Part shown: in pieces, positions 7,970-16,530 of the stretch
Layout of the letters: each line of letters opens with the position of its first letter
Numbering within the stretch: the stretch's first letter is position 1
Source: Nitratireductor sp. XY-223
GTDB taxonomy: Bacteria; Pseudomonadota; Alphaproteobacteria; Rhizobiales; Rhizobiaceae
NCBI RefSeq assembly: GCF_004959855.1
Contig: NZ_SPNT01000003.1
Coordinates: forward strand, 1-64,000
DNA: 64,000 bases
Direction: 5' to 3'
Made by a program: the position numbers and the translations under genes
The notes under the pieces: generated by a model
Databases searched by the model: none
Seen by the model: the letters and a program-made list of their open reading frames with translations, nothing else
What the model was told of the DNA's origin: nothing

Positions 7970-9148
7970 ATGATGGCGGTGTTCCCGATGACCCATTCGA
8001 CGGTCCGTATCATTGCGATAGGCATGGCATCGCTGGCCATCGCCATGGGCATCGGCCGGTTCGCCTTCACGCCGCTGTTGCCGATGATGCAGGCCGACGG
8101 GCTTGTCGACATCTCCGGTGGCGGCGTTCTCGCATCGGTCCATTTCGTCGGTTACCTGGCCGGTGCCGCCGGCGCGGCCTACCTTCCGGTTCCGCCAAAA
8201 ACGACGCTCCGGTTATCGCTGATCTTCATTGCCTTGTGCACGCTGGCGACGGGGTTCACCGACAATTTTATTCTGTGGTCGGTCCTGCGTTTCCTGTGCG
8301 GTGTGCTCAGCGCCTTCACGCTCGTCCTCGTCAGCAATTTCTATGTGAAGCATCTGGCGGCGGCGGGCAGGGCGCAAGGCCAGGGCTGGGTGTTTTCCGG
8401 TGTCGGCGCGGGCATTGCCCTGGCCGGCCTCGGAGCGCTCGCCCTGATGGCCGCAGGCATTGGCAGCGCCGATGGCTGGATCCTGTTCGGCGCGGTTTCG
8501 CTGGTCGCCGCCGTGGCCGTCAGCGCCAATGTCGGCGCCGAGGTCGCGAAGGCTCCGGTCAGTCCGGGGAAGGCCGCCGAGCGGCGCAGCCCGATCGACT
8601 GGGTTGCAGTCGTCGCCTACGGCGCGGCCGGCATGGGCTACATTATTCCGGCGACCTATCTTCCGGTCATGGCGCGCGAGATCGTGTCGTCGCCCTTCCT
8701 GTTCGGGCTTGCCTGGCCGGTGTTCGGTCTGGCGGCGTTTTTCTCGACGCTGCTCGCGGCGCGCCTGCAGGCGCGCTTCTCCAACCGGCAGATCTGGGCC
8801 GCCGGCCAGTTCGTCATGGCCGCTGGTCTGCTGGTTCCCGTTCTTCTTCCCGACCTCGTCACCATCATGATCGCCGGTATCTGCGTCGGAGGCACCTTCA
8901 TGATCATCACCATGATGGGCATGAAGGAGGCGCACCGCATCGCCCATGCCGATGACGTGATGCGCCATATCGGTGTTTTGACGGTCGCCTTTGCCGGCGG
9001 CCAGATGATCGGCCCGGTCTTCGCCGGGGCGATCCACGCGGTGACGGGCAGTTTCTCATCCTCGCTCGTCCTTGCGAGTGTTGCGCTTGTTGCGACGGGT
9101 GCGGCGCTCGTCCGGCGTCACGCCGGCCGCAAGGCCGTACATCCCTAA
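7970..9148 (+). CDS. YbfB/YjiJ-type MFS transporter
   Basis: A 392-residue integral membrane protein with about 12 hydrophobic helices. It opens with the family signature (MASLAIAMGIGRFAFTPLLP), characteristic of YbfB/YjiJ major facilitator proteins. These are proton-coupled transporters whose substrates are mostly undefined. The ATG pair at 7970/7973 is the most plausible start; ATG 7988 also fits the beginning of the homologous region. An upstream start at 7874 would overlap the divergent LysR start codon and add a non-hydrophobic, atypical leader. Probably controlled by the divergent LysR protein. Confidence 0.85.
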   Translation: MMAVFPMTHSTVRIIAIGMASLAIAMGIGRFAFTPLLPMMQADGLVDISGGGVLASVHFVGYLAGAAGAAYLPVPPKTTLRLSLIFIALCTLATGFTDNFILWSVLRFLCGVLSAFTLVLVSNFYVKHLAAAGRAQGQGWVFSGVGAGIALAGLGALALMAAGIGSADGWILFGAVSLVAAVAVSANVGAEVAKAPVSPGKAAERRSPIDWVAVVAYGAAGMGYIIPATYLPVMAREIVSSPFLFGLAWPVFGLAAFFSTLLAARLQARFSNRQIWAAGQFVMAAGLLVPVLLPDLVTIMIAGICVGGTFMIITMMGMKEAHRIAHADDVMRHIGVLTVAFAGGQMIGPVFAGAIHAVTGSFSSSLVLASVALVATGAALVRRHAGRKAVHP

Positions 9149-9299
9149 ATCGCGCGACGCTATTCGCGAAAACGTGATCGCCAGGATCTGGCGTGGACAC
9201 AATCGATCACTACGTGCCGGGCATGCTCCTGCGTTGTCAAAAGCTGAGAGCTTTCAACGCGTTGGTTGTCTCAACCTATCTGACGAAAGGAGGAAACCC

Positions 9300-9482
9300 A
9301 TGACAACCCAGCAGGAAATCACCGGCCTGGAAGCCAGGCTTCAAATGATTCAGGACGAGATCGACCGCCGGCACGGCCGTGTCGATTCCGATGTGGACCG
9401 CGCGCGCAACCTCGAGAAAATCGATGAACTGCGCGCAGAAAGGGACCGGCTGCAAAGGTGGCTGACGGCACTCTCTCACTGA
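9300..9482 (+). CDS. Small coiled-coil protein, 60 residues
   Basis: A 60-residue, highly charged helical protein with a heptad pattern (ITGLEARLQMIQDEIDRR) from start to end and no membrane segment. A strong AGGAGG lies six bases before the ATG, and third positions are GC-rich as in its neighbours, so I consider it real. I do not recognise a family. It stands alone after the MFS gene, about 150 bases downstream, so it probably has its own promoter. Function unknown; a dimeric adaptor or DNA/RNA-associated factor is possible but unsupported. Confidence 0.7.
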   Translation: MTTQQEITGLEARLQMIQDEIDRRHGRVDSDVDRARNLEKIDELRAERDRLQRWLTALSH

Positions 9483-9488
9483 AACCTA

Positions 9489-9513
9489 CCCGGTGACGCC
9501 ATGCGTCACCGGG
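9489..9513. terminator. Stable hairpin between convergent genes, possible bidirectional terminator
   Basis: CCCGGTGACGC (9489-9499) and GCGTCACCGGG (9503-9513) form a perfect 11-bp stem with a CAT loop. It sits between the small coiled-coil gene and the thioesterase and overlaps the thioesterase stop codon. No long T tract follows on either strand, so factor-independent termination is uncertain. Confidence 0.45.
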
Positions 9514-9949
9514 AATGGCCCGACAAGGTTTGCTCCAACACGGCCCGTATCTCCGCTGACGGTGCTGTCGACCGCCGGGTCACCGGATCGAAGAACACAT
9601 TGACCGATTCGGACACGACGCAGCATGTGTCCCCCTGAAATATGGCGTAATGCGTGGTCATCGAACGATCGCCCGCAGCGGCGAGCATGCCGCCGACCTC
9701 GACGGAGCCGGGAAAGGTGATCTCGTGGAGATAGTCGACCGTCAGCCGGGCGAGCACGATCCCCTTCGAAGGAAGCCGGGTGTCGGCGAATATGTGTCCG
9801 AAAAGCCCCACGCGGCCCGATTCCAGGAAAGCCGTGATGGCGACATTGTTGACATGCTCCATCGGGTCCTGATCTGAGAAGCGTATGGAGACGGGCGTCC
9901 AGAATGTGTAGGCCGCGCGGTCGCGGGGTATCGATTTGTTGGTCGGCAT
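9506..9949 (-). CDS. Hotdog-fold acyl-CoA thioesterase (4-hydroxybenzoyl-CoA thioesterase family)
   Basis: A 147-residue single hotdog domain protein. The active-site segment SIRFSDQDPMEHVNNVA matches the Y/FxDxDxxGHVNN pattern of 4HBT/YbgC-type thioesterases. The catalytic acidic residue would be the Asp of DQD, with His-Val-Asn-Asn following. These enzymes hydrolyse acyl- or aroyl-CoA thioesters in the cytosol. It is divergent from the histidine phosphatase gene, with about 88 bases between the starts. Substrate cannot be inferred from the neighbours. Confidence 0.85.
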   Translation of the reverse strand: MPTNKSIPRDRAAYTFWTPVSIRFSDQDPMEHVNNVAITAFLESGRVGLFGHIFADTRLPSKGIVLARLTVDYLHEITFPGSVEVGGMLAAAGDRSMTTHYAIFQGDTCCVVSESVNVFFDPVTRRSTAPSAEIRAVLEQTLSGHSR

Positions 9950-10037
9950 GCGGCGTGCAGTCCTCTCCGAAAACGGTTTGAATTGGGAGGGGCCGTGTTT
10001 CCCGGCCCCGCCCGATGATTTTTTGAAGGAACGCCAA

Positions 10038-10586
10038 ATGGCCTTTGAGTATCCGTTCTACTTTCTACGCCACGGTGAAACGGAATGGAACCGCACGCAT
10101 AGGACGCAGGGGCAATATGACTCAAAATTGAACGAAACAGGCCGCGCGCAGGCCTGGCACGCGGCCGAATTGCTCAAGGAAGAGCCGATCGAGCGCATTG
10201 TGGCCAGTCCGCTGTCGCGGGCGCGTCACACGGCGGAGGCCGTTGCCGTCCACCATGACGTGGAATTGTCGTTCGATGACCATTTGATGGAGTGCCATCT
10301 CGGCGACCACCAGGGCGAGCCGCACGGGCCGTGGCTGGCGCAGTACTGGGCCGGCCGATACGATCCGCCGAACGGCGAGACCTACCGCACGTTTTGCGAA
10401 CGCGTGTGGAATGCCCTGCAGCGCACCGTGGCGCTTGGCCCGAACACGCTGATCGTCGCACATGGCGGGCTGTGGAAGGCGGCGAGCGAATTTGTCGCCA
10501 TGGAGCCGGACCTGGTTCCGCTGCCCAACGCCATTCCGATCCACGTTACCCCCGACAAGGGCCGCTGGCGCCAGCGCGTCTTATAG
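10038..10586 (+). CDS. Histidine phosphatase family protein (phosphoglycerate mutase-like)
   Basis: A 182-residue branch 1 histidine phosphatase. The catalytic RHGETEWN lies at residues 9-16, with the phospho-accepting His10. Partner Arg and His residues follow in SPLSRARHTAE and in IVAHGGLWK. The length is that of small cobC/GpmB-like phosphatases and not of glycolytic phosphoglycerate mutase. The ATG at 10038 follows GAAGGAACGCC. The gene ends 26 bases before the converging hpaI. Substrate unknown. Confidence 0.88.
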   Translation: MAFEYPFYFLRHGETEWNRTHRTQGQYDSKLNETGRAQAWHAAELLKEEPIERIVASPLSRARHTAEAVAVHHDVELSFDDHLMECHLGDHQGEPHGPWLAQYWAGRYDPPNGETYRTFCERVWNALQRTVALGPNTLIVAHGGLWKAASEFVAMEPDLVPLPNAIPIHVTPDKGRWRQRVL

Positions 10587-10612
10587 GATCCGGACGGTTT
10601 AGGGCAGACCGG

Positions 10613-11389
10613 TCAGCCGCGCAGCTTTTCCGCTTCCGCGGCTGCGCCGCGAATCGCATTCGCAAACAGGGTGACATCCATGGCGGTCGCCACGAAGGTG
10701 GCGCCGAGGTCGATGCAATGCTTCGCGAAAGCCGGGTCCGTGGCCAGCGTTCCGGAGGCCTTGTCGCTCTGCGCGATACGTTCGAATGTGTCCTTGATGG
10801 CCGCTTGGACATCTGGTGCGCCCGGATTGCCGAGGTGGCCAAGATCGGCAGCAAGATCGGCCGGCCCGATGAAGACACCGTCAACGCCGTCGACGGAGAG
10901 GATGTCGTCGAGCGCCGCGAGGCCGGCACGGTTTTCCACCTGGACAAGCAGACAGATCTGCTCATCCGCCGTCGGAATATAGTCCTTGATCATGCCGAAC
11001 TTCGAAGCACGCGCCGTGGTCGGTCCGACACCGCGCATGCCTGTCGGCGGGTAACGCACGGCCCGCACAAGTTGCTCGGCCTGCTCGCCGGATTCCACCA
11101 TCGGCACCAATATTGTCTGTGCGCCGGCATCGAGCATCTGCTTGATGATCCACGCCTCGCCGACCGGCACACGAACCGCCGGGTGTGACGCCGAGGCATC
11201 AATCAGGGTGAGCTGATCGCGAGTCGAACGCAGATCGTTGGTCGCATGTTCATTGTCGATCAGCAGCCAGTCGAATCCGGCCGTTGCGGAAATCTCGGCC
11301 GCGTAGTGGTTCGCCATCGACAGCCAGCAGCCGATTTGCAACTCGCCGTTCTTCAGCGCGGCCTTAAACGGATTTATGGGTGCGGGCAT
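10613..11389 (-). CDS. hpaI: 4-Hydroxy-2-oxoheptane-1,7-dioate aldolase
   Basis: A 258-residue class II aldolase of the HpcH/HpaI family. It cleaves 4-hydroxy-2-oxoheptanedioate to pyruvate and succinate semialdehyde, the last step of the homoprotocatechuate route. Visible family segments are FDWLLIDNEHA (metal-site region), VQVENRAGL with a metal-binding Glu, and the VFIGPADLAADLG glycine/phosphate-type loop. AGGAACACTCG precedes the ATG at 11389. It is the last gene of the leftward hpa operon, 16 bases after hpaH. Confidence 0.92.
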   Translation of the reverse strand: MPAPINPFKAALKNGELQIGCWLSMANHYAAEISATAGFDWLLIDNEHATNDLRSTRDQLTLIDASASHPAVRVPVGEAWIIKQMLDAGAQTILVPMVESGEQAEQLVRAVRYPPTGMRGVGPTTARASKFGMIKDYIPTADEQICLLVQVENRAGLAALDDILSVDGVDGVFIGPADLAADLGHLGNPGAPDVQAAIKDTFERIAQSDKASGTLATDPAFAKHCIDLGATFVATAMDVTLFANAIRGAAAEAEKLRG

Positions 11390-11405
11390 CGAGTGTTCCT
11401 GTTCT

Positions 11406-12212
11406 TCAAGCGAAAGTCTGCGTAACGGTGCCGAACGGGCCGAAATCGGCGTGGAAATGATCTCCGGGCCGGGCCTCGACGGGACGTATGAACGATCCTG
11501 ATAGCACCACATCCCCGGCGCGGATAGACTGGTCGTAGGCGGCAAGCCGCTCCACCAGCCAGACGATGCCGGCGACAGGATCGTTCAGTACGCCGGCACC
11601 GAGGCCCGTTTCCTCCACCTCTCCGTTGCGCATCAGGATGGCGCCGGTCCAGCGCAGGTCGAAAGCCGCCGGATCGTGGCGCTGTGTTCCGAGCACGACG
11701 CCGGCATTGGCGGCGTTGTCGGCGATCGTGTCGACGATCGAGCGCGGCTGGCCGGTCTCGGGATCGCTCCGCAGGATGCGCGTGTCGAGGATTTCGAGGG
11801 AAGGGGCCACATAGTCCGTTGCTGCGAGGACCGCGTCTCGGGTGATGGAAGTGCCCGAGAGCGGCGCCTTCATGGCGAATGCGATTTCGGCTTCGATGCG
11901 CGGCCGGATGAAGCGGCCGGGAGGGACGGTCCCGCCGTCCTCGAACAGCATATCGTCGAACAGGATGCCGCTGTCGGGGATGTCGATCTTCAGTACGTCC
12001 TGCATTGCCTTGGACGTCAGGCCGATCTTCCAGCCGACGATCGATCTGCCGGCTTGCCGCTTGCGTTCCACGAGCGCCGCCTGGACCGCATAGGCATCGT
12101 CCATCGTCATGTCGGGATGGCGCCGTGACAAAAGCCCGATCTGAGCGCCGCTTTTCTCGGCTTGGAACAGGTCGGCTGCGGCAGCCGCGATCTCGTCCTT
12201 CGACAGGCTCAT
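11406..12212 (-). CDS. hpaH: 2-Oxo-hept-4-ene-1,7-dioate hydratase
   Basis: A 268-residue hydratase of the HpaH/MhpD family. It adds water to 2-oxohept-4-enedioate to give the substrate of HpaI. Family features include GWKIGLTSKAMQ near residue 60 and acidic metal ligands in RIEAEIAFAMK and in the SLEILDTRI stretch. The ATG overlaps the stop codon of the upstream FAH-family gene as ATGA, indicating translational coupling. Length agrees with E. coli HpaH (267 residues). Confidence 0.92.
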   Translation of the reverse strand: MSLSKDEIAAAAADLFQAEKSGAQIGLLSRRHPDMTMDDAYAVQAALVERKRQAGRSIVGWKIGLTSKAMQDVLKIDIPDSGILFDDMLFEDGGTVPPGRFIRPRIEAEIAFAMKAPLSGTSITRDAVLAATDYVAPSLEILDTRILRSDPETGQPRSIVDTIADNAANAGVVLGTQRHDPAAFDLRWTGAILMRNGEVEETGLGAGVLNDPVAGIVWLVERLAAYDQSIRAGDVVLSGSFIRPVEARPGDHFHADFGPFGTVTQTFA

Positions 12213-13072
12213 TCCTCGTCCTCGACCGTATTGCGCAGGATGCCGATGCCTTCGCCTTCCACCTCGATCACGTCGCCCGGCTTCAGGAACTGCGGCGGAT
12301 CGAGCCGTGCGCCTGCGCCGGTCGGCGTTCCGGTGATGATGATATCGCCGGGCACCAGCGTCGTGAATGTCGAAATATAGGCGATCTGGCGCGGTATCGG
12401 AAAGATCATCCGGCCGGTGCGGTCGTCCTGGCGGACCGCGCCATTCACACGCGTGGTAATGCGGACATCCTCGAGCTGCGCGCGGTCGCGGAAGGGCACG
12501 AGCCATGGGCCGAGGGCGCCCGACCGGTCGAAATTCTTGCCCTGCGTCACGTTGAACTTGGCATGGCGGACCCAGTCGCGCAGCGTTCCCTCGTTGCAAA
12601 GGCTTATCGCCGCGATGTGGTCATAGGCCTTAGCCTGGGGAATATGCCGGCCGCCCTTGCCGATGACGATGGCGATCTCGCCCTCATAGTCCAGCTTGTC
12701 GGAAGCCTTCGGCCGGATGAGCGGCCGGTCGTGGCCGGTGAAGGAGCGCGGGAAACGGATGAACAGGGACATGTTCTCCGGCTGGTCCTTGCCGTCCTTG
12801 TATTCGGCGTTGCGGTCGGGGAAGTTGACGCCGACGCAGATGATCTTCTCCGGGTTCGGAAGCGGGATTTCAAAGGCGAATGTGCCGGTCTTGTGCGTGA
12901 CCGACCGGCCTTGCGCCGCCTCCAGCAGCCGGTCCAGCCCGTCCGCCTCGATCGCGGCGCGCAGGTCCGGCCATTGCGGGAAATCAGGCGACAGGGCGAC
13001 CATGCCGCCATCCTCGACCGCGCCGTAGTAGCGCGTGCCATCAACCGAATAGCTGGCCAGTTTGCCGGTCAT
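12209..13072 (-). CDS. hpaG: Fumarylacetoacetate hydrolase family protein (HpaG-like decarboxylase/isomerase)
   Basis: A 287-residue protein with a single FAH domain. Acidic metal ligands are visible in DYEGEIAIVIGKGG, and the C-terminal half has the PGDIIITGTPTGAG loop typical of the family. In this operon it should perform the 5-oxo-pent-3-ene-1,2,5-tricarboxylate decarboxylase and 2-hydroxyhepta-2,4-diene-1,7-dioate isomerase steps. E. coli HpaG is a tandem of two FAH domains (about 430 residues), whereas this is a single-domain version. The same protein may do both reactions as a homodimer, or a second FAH gene elsewhere may help. It lies 28 bases after the VOC dioxygenase. Confidence 0.82.
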   Translation of the reverse strand: MTGKLASYSVDGTRYYGAVEDGGMVALSPDFPQWPDLRAAIEADGLDRLLEAAQGRSVTHKTGTFAFEIPLPNPEKIICVGVNFPDRNAEYKDGKDQPENMSLFIRFPRSFTGHDRPLIRPKASDKLDYEGEIAIVIGKGGRHIPQAKAYDHIAAISLCNEGTLRDWVRHAKFNVTQGKNFDRSGALGPWLVPFRDRAQLEDVRITTRVNGAVRQDDRTGRMIFPIPRQIAYISTFTTLVPGDIIITGTPTGAGARLDPPQFLKPGDVIEVEGEGIGILRNTVEDEE

Positions 13073-13100
13073 CTCAGATTCGTCCCTTTGCTGTCGGCCG

Positions 13101-14081
13101 CTACGGCGCGATGATGGGTTGGGATTTCAGGTCGCTCTCGACCGGGGTCGCCCCGTCAAAGAGGCTGCCTTCCTCGAACCACGACCGGGGCGCCGGCGCG
13201 CCCCACAGCGTCTGGCGCTGCGGGTCTTTGAGATCCCAGCGGATCGGCTCGAGATCCGGATCCACCGTCTGGTAGTCGGAATTGTAGATCTCGATCCGGT
13301 TGCCGTCGGGGTCGAGCACATAGAGGAAGAAGGCGTTGGATATGCCGTGGCGGCCGGGGCCGCGCTCGATATTGTCGAGATAGCCCGTCGTCGACATGAT
13401 ATCGAGCAGATCGATGATGTTGAGCGGGTTCGGCACCCAAAATGCCGTGTGGTGCAGGCGCGGTCCCAGCCCGTTGGTAAAGGCGACATCGTGGACGCCG
13501 CCCTTGCGGTGCATCCACGCGGCCCAGATGCGTCCGGTTTCCTTGTCGTCCGTGTATTCCGTCGTGCGGAACCCCATCTCGTTATAAAATGCGACGGCTT
13601 CATCGACGTTCGATGAGAACATGTTGAAATGGTCGATGCGCAGCGGCCGCACCCCGTGATAGAGCTTGTAGTGCTGGTGGATCGGCTCGAGCCGGTCCAT
13701 TTTTACGTAGAACTCCATCGGGATGCCCCACGGATCTCGCGTGCGCAGCGTGCGACCCATGAACGGCCTCTCCACCCATTCAACCGGCAGGTTCCTGCCT
13801 TCGAAAAAGGCCGCCGCCTTGTCGAGGTCCGGCTCGTCGAAAAGCTTGAAGCCGAGCACGTTGACGGCCGGGGTCTGCGATTTCACCAGCGCGATGCAAT
13901 GATGGCCGCGTTCTTCCAGCGCGCGCAGATAAACCCGGTCATTGCCTTCGTGGGTCACCTGCAGGCCGAGCAGGTCGGCGTAGAAGGCCTTCGAGGCGTC
14001 AAGGTCGGTCACCGCGTATTCGACATGGCTCAGGCGCACGATGTTGAAGGGCGGATAAAGGACGGGTGAGGGGACTGGCAT
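13101..14081 (-). CDS. Homoprotocatechuate 2,3-dioxygenase, VOC (type I extradiol) family
   Basis: A 326-residue two-domain vicinal-oxygen-chelate enzyme resembling the Fe/Mn-dependent homoprotocatechuate 2,3-dioxygenase of Brevibacterium fuscum. The metal triad is visible: His151 (RIDHFN), His210 (RLHHTAF) and Glu264 (NRIEIYN). A GGVHD histidine near 197 fits the acid-base residue. It performs O2-dependent ring cleavage of 3,4-dihydroxyphenylacetate to 5-carboxymethyl-2-hydroxymuconate semialdehyde. An AGGAGA precedes the ATG at a good distance. It lies 21 bases after an unrelated LigB-type dioxygenase predicted to catalyse the same reaction, which is unusual. A related catechol such as protocatechuate derivatives cannot be excluded as its substrate. 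Confidence 0.9.
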   Translation of the reverse strand: MPVPSPVLYPPFNIVRLSHVEYAVTDLDASKAFYADLLGLQVTHEGNDRVYLRALEERGHHCIALVKSQTPAVNVLGFKLFDEPDLDKAAAFFEGRNLPVEWVERPFMGRTLRTRDPWGIPMEFYVKMDRLEPIHQHYKLYHGVRPLRIDHFNMFSSNVDEAVAFYNEMGFRTTEYTDDKETGRIWAAWMHRKGGVHDVAFTNGLGPRLHHTAFWVPNPLNIIDLLDIMSTTGYLDNIERGPGRHGISNAFFLYVLDPDGNRIEIYNSDYQTVDPDLEPIRWDLKDPQRQTLWGAPAPRSWFEEGSLFDGATPVESDLKSQPIIAP

Positions 14082-14102
14082 GGTTTGGTCTCCTGATTTG
14101 CC

Positions 14103-14957
14103 TTACTGGACCGGAAAGACGACGTTGGCCTGGCCGGTGCCGGAGCTCGGGAAATATTCGCCGATCAGTTCGCCCTTGCCGGCATACTGATCCCAGCCGA
14201 GCGCCGCGAACAGCATGACCGTGTCATGCATGCTGCCTTCGCCGCAGCAGTAATCCGCATATTCCGGCAGCATTTTGAGGAATGTCGCGATCTCGCCCTG
14301 CTGCCACAGATCAAGGACATGCAGGTCCACCTGGCGGTTGAACTCCGACGAGATGGTGAAGGTGCCGTTATTGGCCTCGTATTCGTCATTGCCCCAGATC
14401 TTGTGGCTGAGCGATCCGGACGCCAGGAGCAGCACCTTGGAGTCGCTTTCCTCGACCGCCTCTCGGATTGCCTCGCCGAGCTTGCGCGAGGATTCGTAAC
14501 TGTGCACCGTGCACCAGGCGGCCACCGACACGACCTTGAAATCGCCCTCGCTGGCCATGTAGCGCATCGGCACCAGCGTGCCGTATTCGAGGTCGAGGCT
14601 GTCGATCTGGTGCGACAGGGTAAAGGCGCCCCTGGCGGAAGCCTTTTCCGCGATCAGGTCGCCGAGCGCCGCGTTGCCCTCATAGGCGTATTCGAGGCCC
14701 TGGATGAACTGCGGGAATTCGTGGCTGGTGAAAATGCCCTCGAACCTGTGGTTGGCGTTGATGTGGTAGCCGGCATTGACGCACCAGTGCGTGTCCAGCA
14801 CGACGATCGTGTCGGCGCCGAGCGCCCTGGCGCGGCGGGCGATTTCCTTGTGGCCGTCGATCGCCTGCTGGCGGCAGCCGTGCAGGCGGCCCGGCTGCTC
14901 CGACATGATCATGGTCGGCACGTGGGTGATCTTGGCGGAAAGGACGATCTCTCCCAT
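14103..14957 (-). CDS. hpaD: 3,4-Dihydroxyphenylacetate 2,3-dioxygenase, LigB (type II/III extradiol) family
   Basis: A 284-residue LigB-superfamily extradiol dioxygenase of the E. coli HpaD kind. Metal-binding histidines are His12 (ITHVP) and His57 (DTHW), with the catalytic region SGSLSHKIWG later in the chain. It opens the ring of 3,4-dihydroxyphenylacetate next to the hydroxyls. GGAGGAGCAA directly before the ATG at 14957 decides the start. It sits 28 bases after hpaE and 21 bases before the VOC dioxygenase. The two folds are unrelated, so this is not a duplication. Confidence 0.9.
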   Translation of the reverse strand: MGEIVLSAKITHVPTMIMSEQPGRLHGCRQQAIDGHKEIARRARALGADTIVVLDTHWCVNAGYHINANHRFEGIFTSHEFPQFIQGLEYAYEGNAALGDLIAEKASARGAFTLSHQIDSLDLEYGTLVPMRYMASEGDFKVVSVAAWCTVHSYESSRKLGEAIREAVEESDSKVLLLASGSLSHKIWGNDEYEANNGTFTISSEFNRQVDLHVLDLWQQGEIATFLKMLPEYADYCCGEGSMHDTVMLFAALGWDQYAGKGELIGEYFPSSGTGQANVVFPVQ

Positions 14958-14985
14958 TTGCTCCTCCCTGGGTTTCTCGAAAGGG

Positions 14986-16512
14986 CTAGCTTGCGCCGAG
15001 CTTCGGGATGGCGTGTTGACCCAGAGCAAGTCCGATATGCTTTTGCTCCATGTAGAATTCGAAGGACCAGTCGCCGCCGTCGCGGCCGATGCCGCTGGCC
15101 TTGACGCCGCCGAAAGGCGTCGGCAGGTGGCGCACATTCTCCGAATTCACCCAGATCATTCCGGCCTCGAGCTTCTCGGTGAAGCGCAGCGCCCGGGTGA
15201 TGTCGTTGGTCCACACATAGCCGGTGAGGCCGTAGGCGACACCGTTGGCGATTTCCAGCGCTTCCTCTTCGGTGTCGAAGGGAATTGCCGTCAGCACCGG
15301 GCCGAATATTTCCTCCTGGGCGATGCGCATGTCGGGCCGTGCATCGGTGAAGAGGGTCGGCCGCACAAAGTGGCCGTTGCCCTCCGGCGCCGTGCCGCCT
15401 GCGGCAATGGTCGCGCCGTCCTCGCGGGCGATGTCGAAATAGGACGTGACCTTGTCGAAATGCACCTTGTGGATCAGCGGTCCGATCTCGGTGGCCGGAT
15501 CCAAAGGATGGCCGACGCGGATATTGTTCACCCGTTCGACGAGCCTGGTCTGGAATTCATCCGCGATGCTGCTTTGCACGAGCAGCCGGCTGGACGACGT
15601 ACAGCGCTCGCCGTTGAGCGAATAGATCATGAAGACCGCGGCATCCAGCGCCCGGTCGAGGTCGGCATCGTCGAAGACGACGACGGGGTTCTTGCCGCCA
15701 AGCTCGAAATGCACGCGCTTCAGCGTGTCGGCCCCCTGTTTCATGATCATCGAGCCGGTGCGGCTTTCGCCGACAAAGGCGATGGCCTTGATGTCGGGAT
15801 GTTCGGTCAGCGCCTTGCCGGCGTCCTCGCCGAAACCGTTGACGAGATTCCACACGCCCTTGGGCAGGCCGGCCTCGTCGGCGATCTCCATCAGGATGCG
15901 CGCCGTCAGCGGCGAGAATTCCGCCGGCTTGTGCACCACCGTGCAGCCGGCGGCGAGCGCCGGTGCGATCTTCCATGTCGACAGCATGAACGGTGTGTTC
16001 CAAGGCGTGATCACGCCCACCGGCCCGATCGGAACGCGGGTGGTGATGTTCATCAGCGTTGCCGAGGGCAGGGCCTGACCGTCGCGCGCGGCCGTCGCCT
16101 TCCCGGCGAAGAAGCGGAAATTCTCGGCCCCGCGCAACGCCGCCTTCGACATGAAGCGCAGCGCCTGGCCCGTGTCCCAGCACTCGCAAAGGGCGATTTC
16201 CTCGGCCCGCTCGACGATGGCGTCGGCGATCCGGTTGAGGATCGCCTTGCGTTCCGTCGCCTTCATGTCGCGCCAGGCGGGAAAGGCGTCCTTCGCTGCC
16301 TTTGCCGCCGCGTCGATGTCCTTCGCGCCGCCCTTGGCGACGGCACAGATCAGGCTGTCGTCGACCGGCGAGCGGGTCTCGAATGTTTCACCGGAGGAAG
16401 CCGCAACGCTCGTGCCGCCGATGTGATTGCGAATGCCGTCCTGCCGGAATCGGGCGAGATAGCCCTCGAGCTTCGTCAGATTTTGGTCGAGGCCGGGCTG
16501 ATTGTTGGTCAT
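14986..16512 (-). CDS. hpaE: 5-Carboxymethyl-2-hydroxymuconate semialdehyde dehydrogenase
   Basis: A 508-residue NAD(P)-dependent aldehyde dehydrogenase. Catalytic residues are Cys304 (NGERCTSSS) and Glu270 (FELGGKNP), and the cofactor loop FVGESRTG is present. It oxidises the ring-cleavage product of HpaD to 5-carboxymethyl-2-hydroxymuconate. The first 25 or so residues form an extra N-terminal extension compared with generic aldehyde dehydrogenases, as in other HpaE proteins. AGGAGCCAAGCG precedes the ATG. It is the second gene of the operon, 18 bases after hpaF. Confidence 0.92.
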   Translation of the reverse strand: MTNNQPGLDQNLTKLEGYLARFRQDGIRNHIGGTSVAASSGETFETRSPVDDSLICAVAKGGAKDIDAAAKAAKDAFPAWRDMKATERKAILNRIADAIVERAEEIALCECWDTGQALRFMSKAALRGAENFRFFAGKATAARDGQALPSATLMNITTRVPIGPVGVITPWNTPFMLSTWKIAPALAAGCTVVHKPAEFSPLTARILMEIADEAGLPKGVWNLVNGFGEDAGKALTEHPDIKAIAFVGESRTGSMIMKQGADTLKRVHFELGGKNPVVVFDDADLDRALDAAVFMIYSLNGERCTSSSRLLVQSSIADEFQTRLVERVNNIRVGHPLDPATEIGPLIHKVHFDKVTSYFDIAREDGATIAAGGTAPEGNGHFVRPTLFTDARPDMRIAQEEIFGPVLTAIPFDTEEEALEIANGVAYGLTGYVWTNDITRALRFTEKLEAGMIWVNSENVRHLPTPFGGVKASGIGRDGGDWSFEFYMEQKHIGLALGQHAIPKLGAS

Positions 16513-16530
16513 CGCTTGGCTCCTCTAGCT

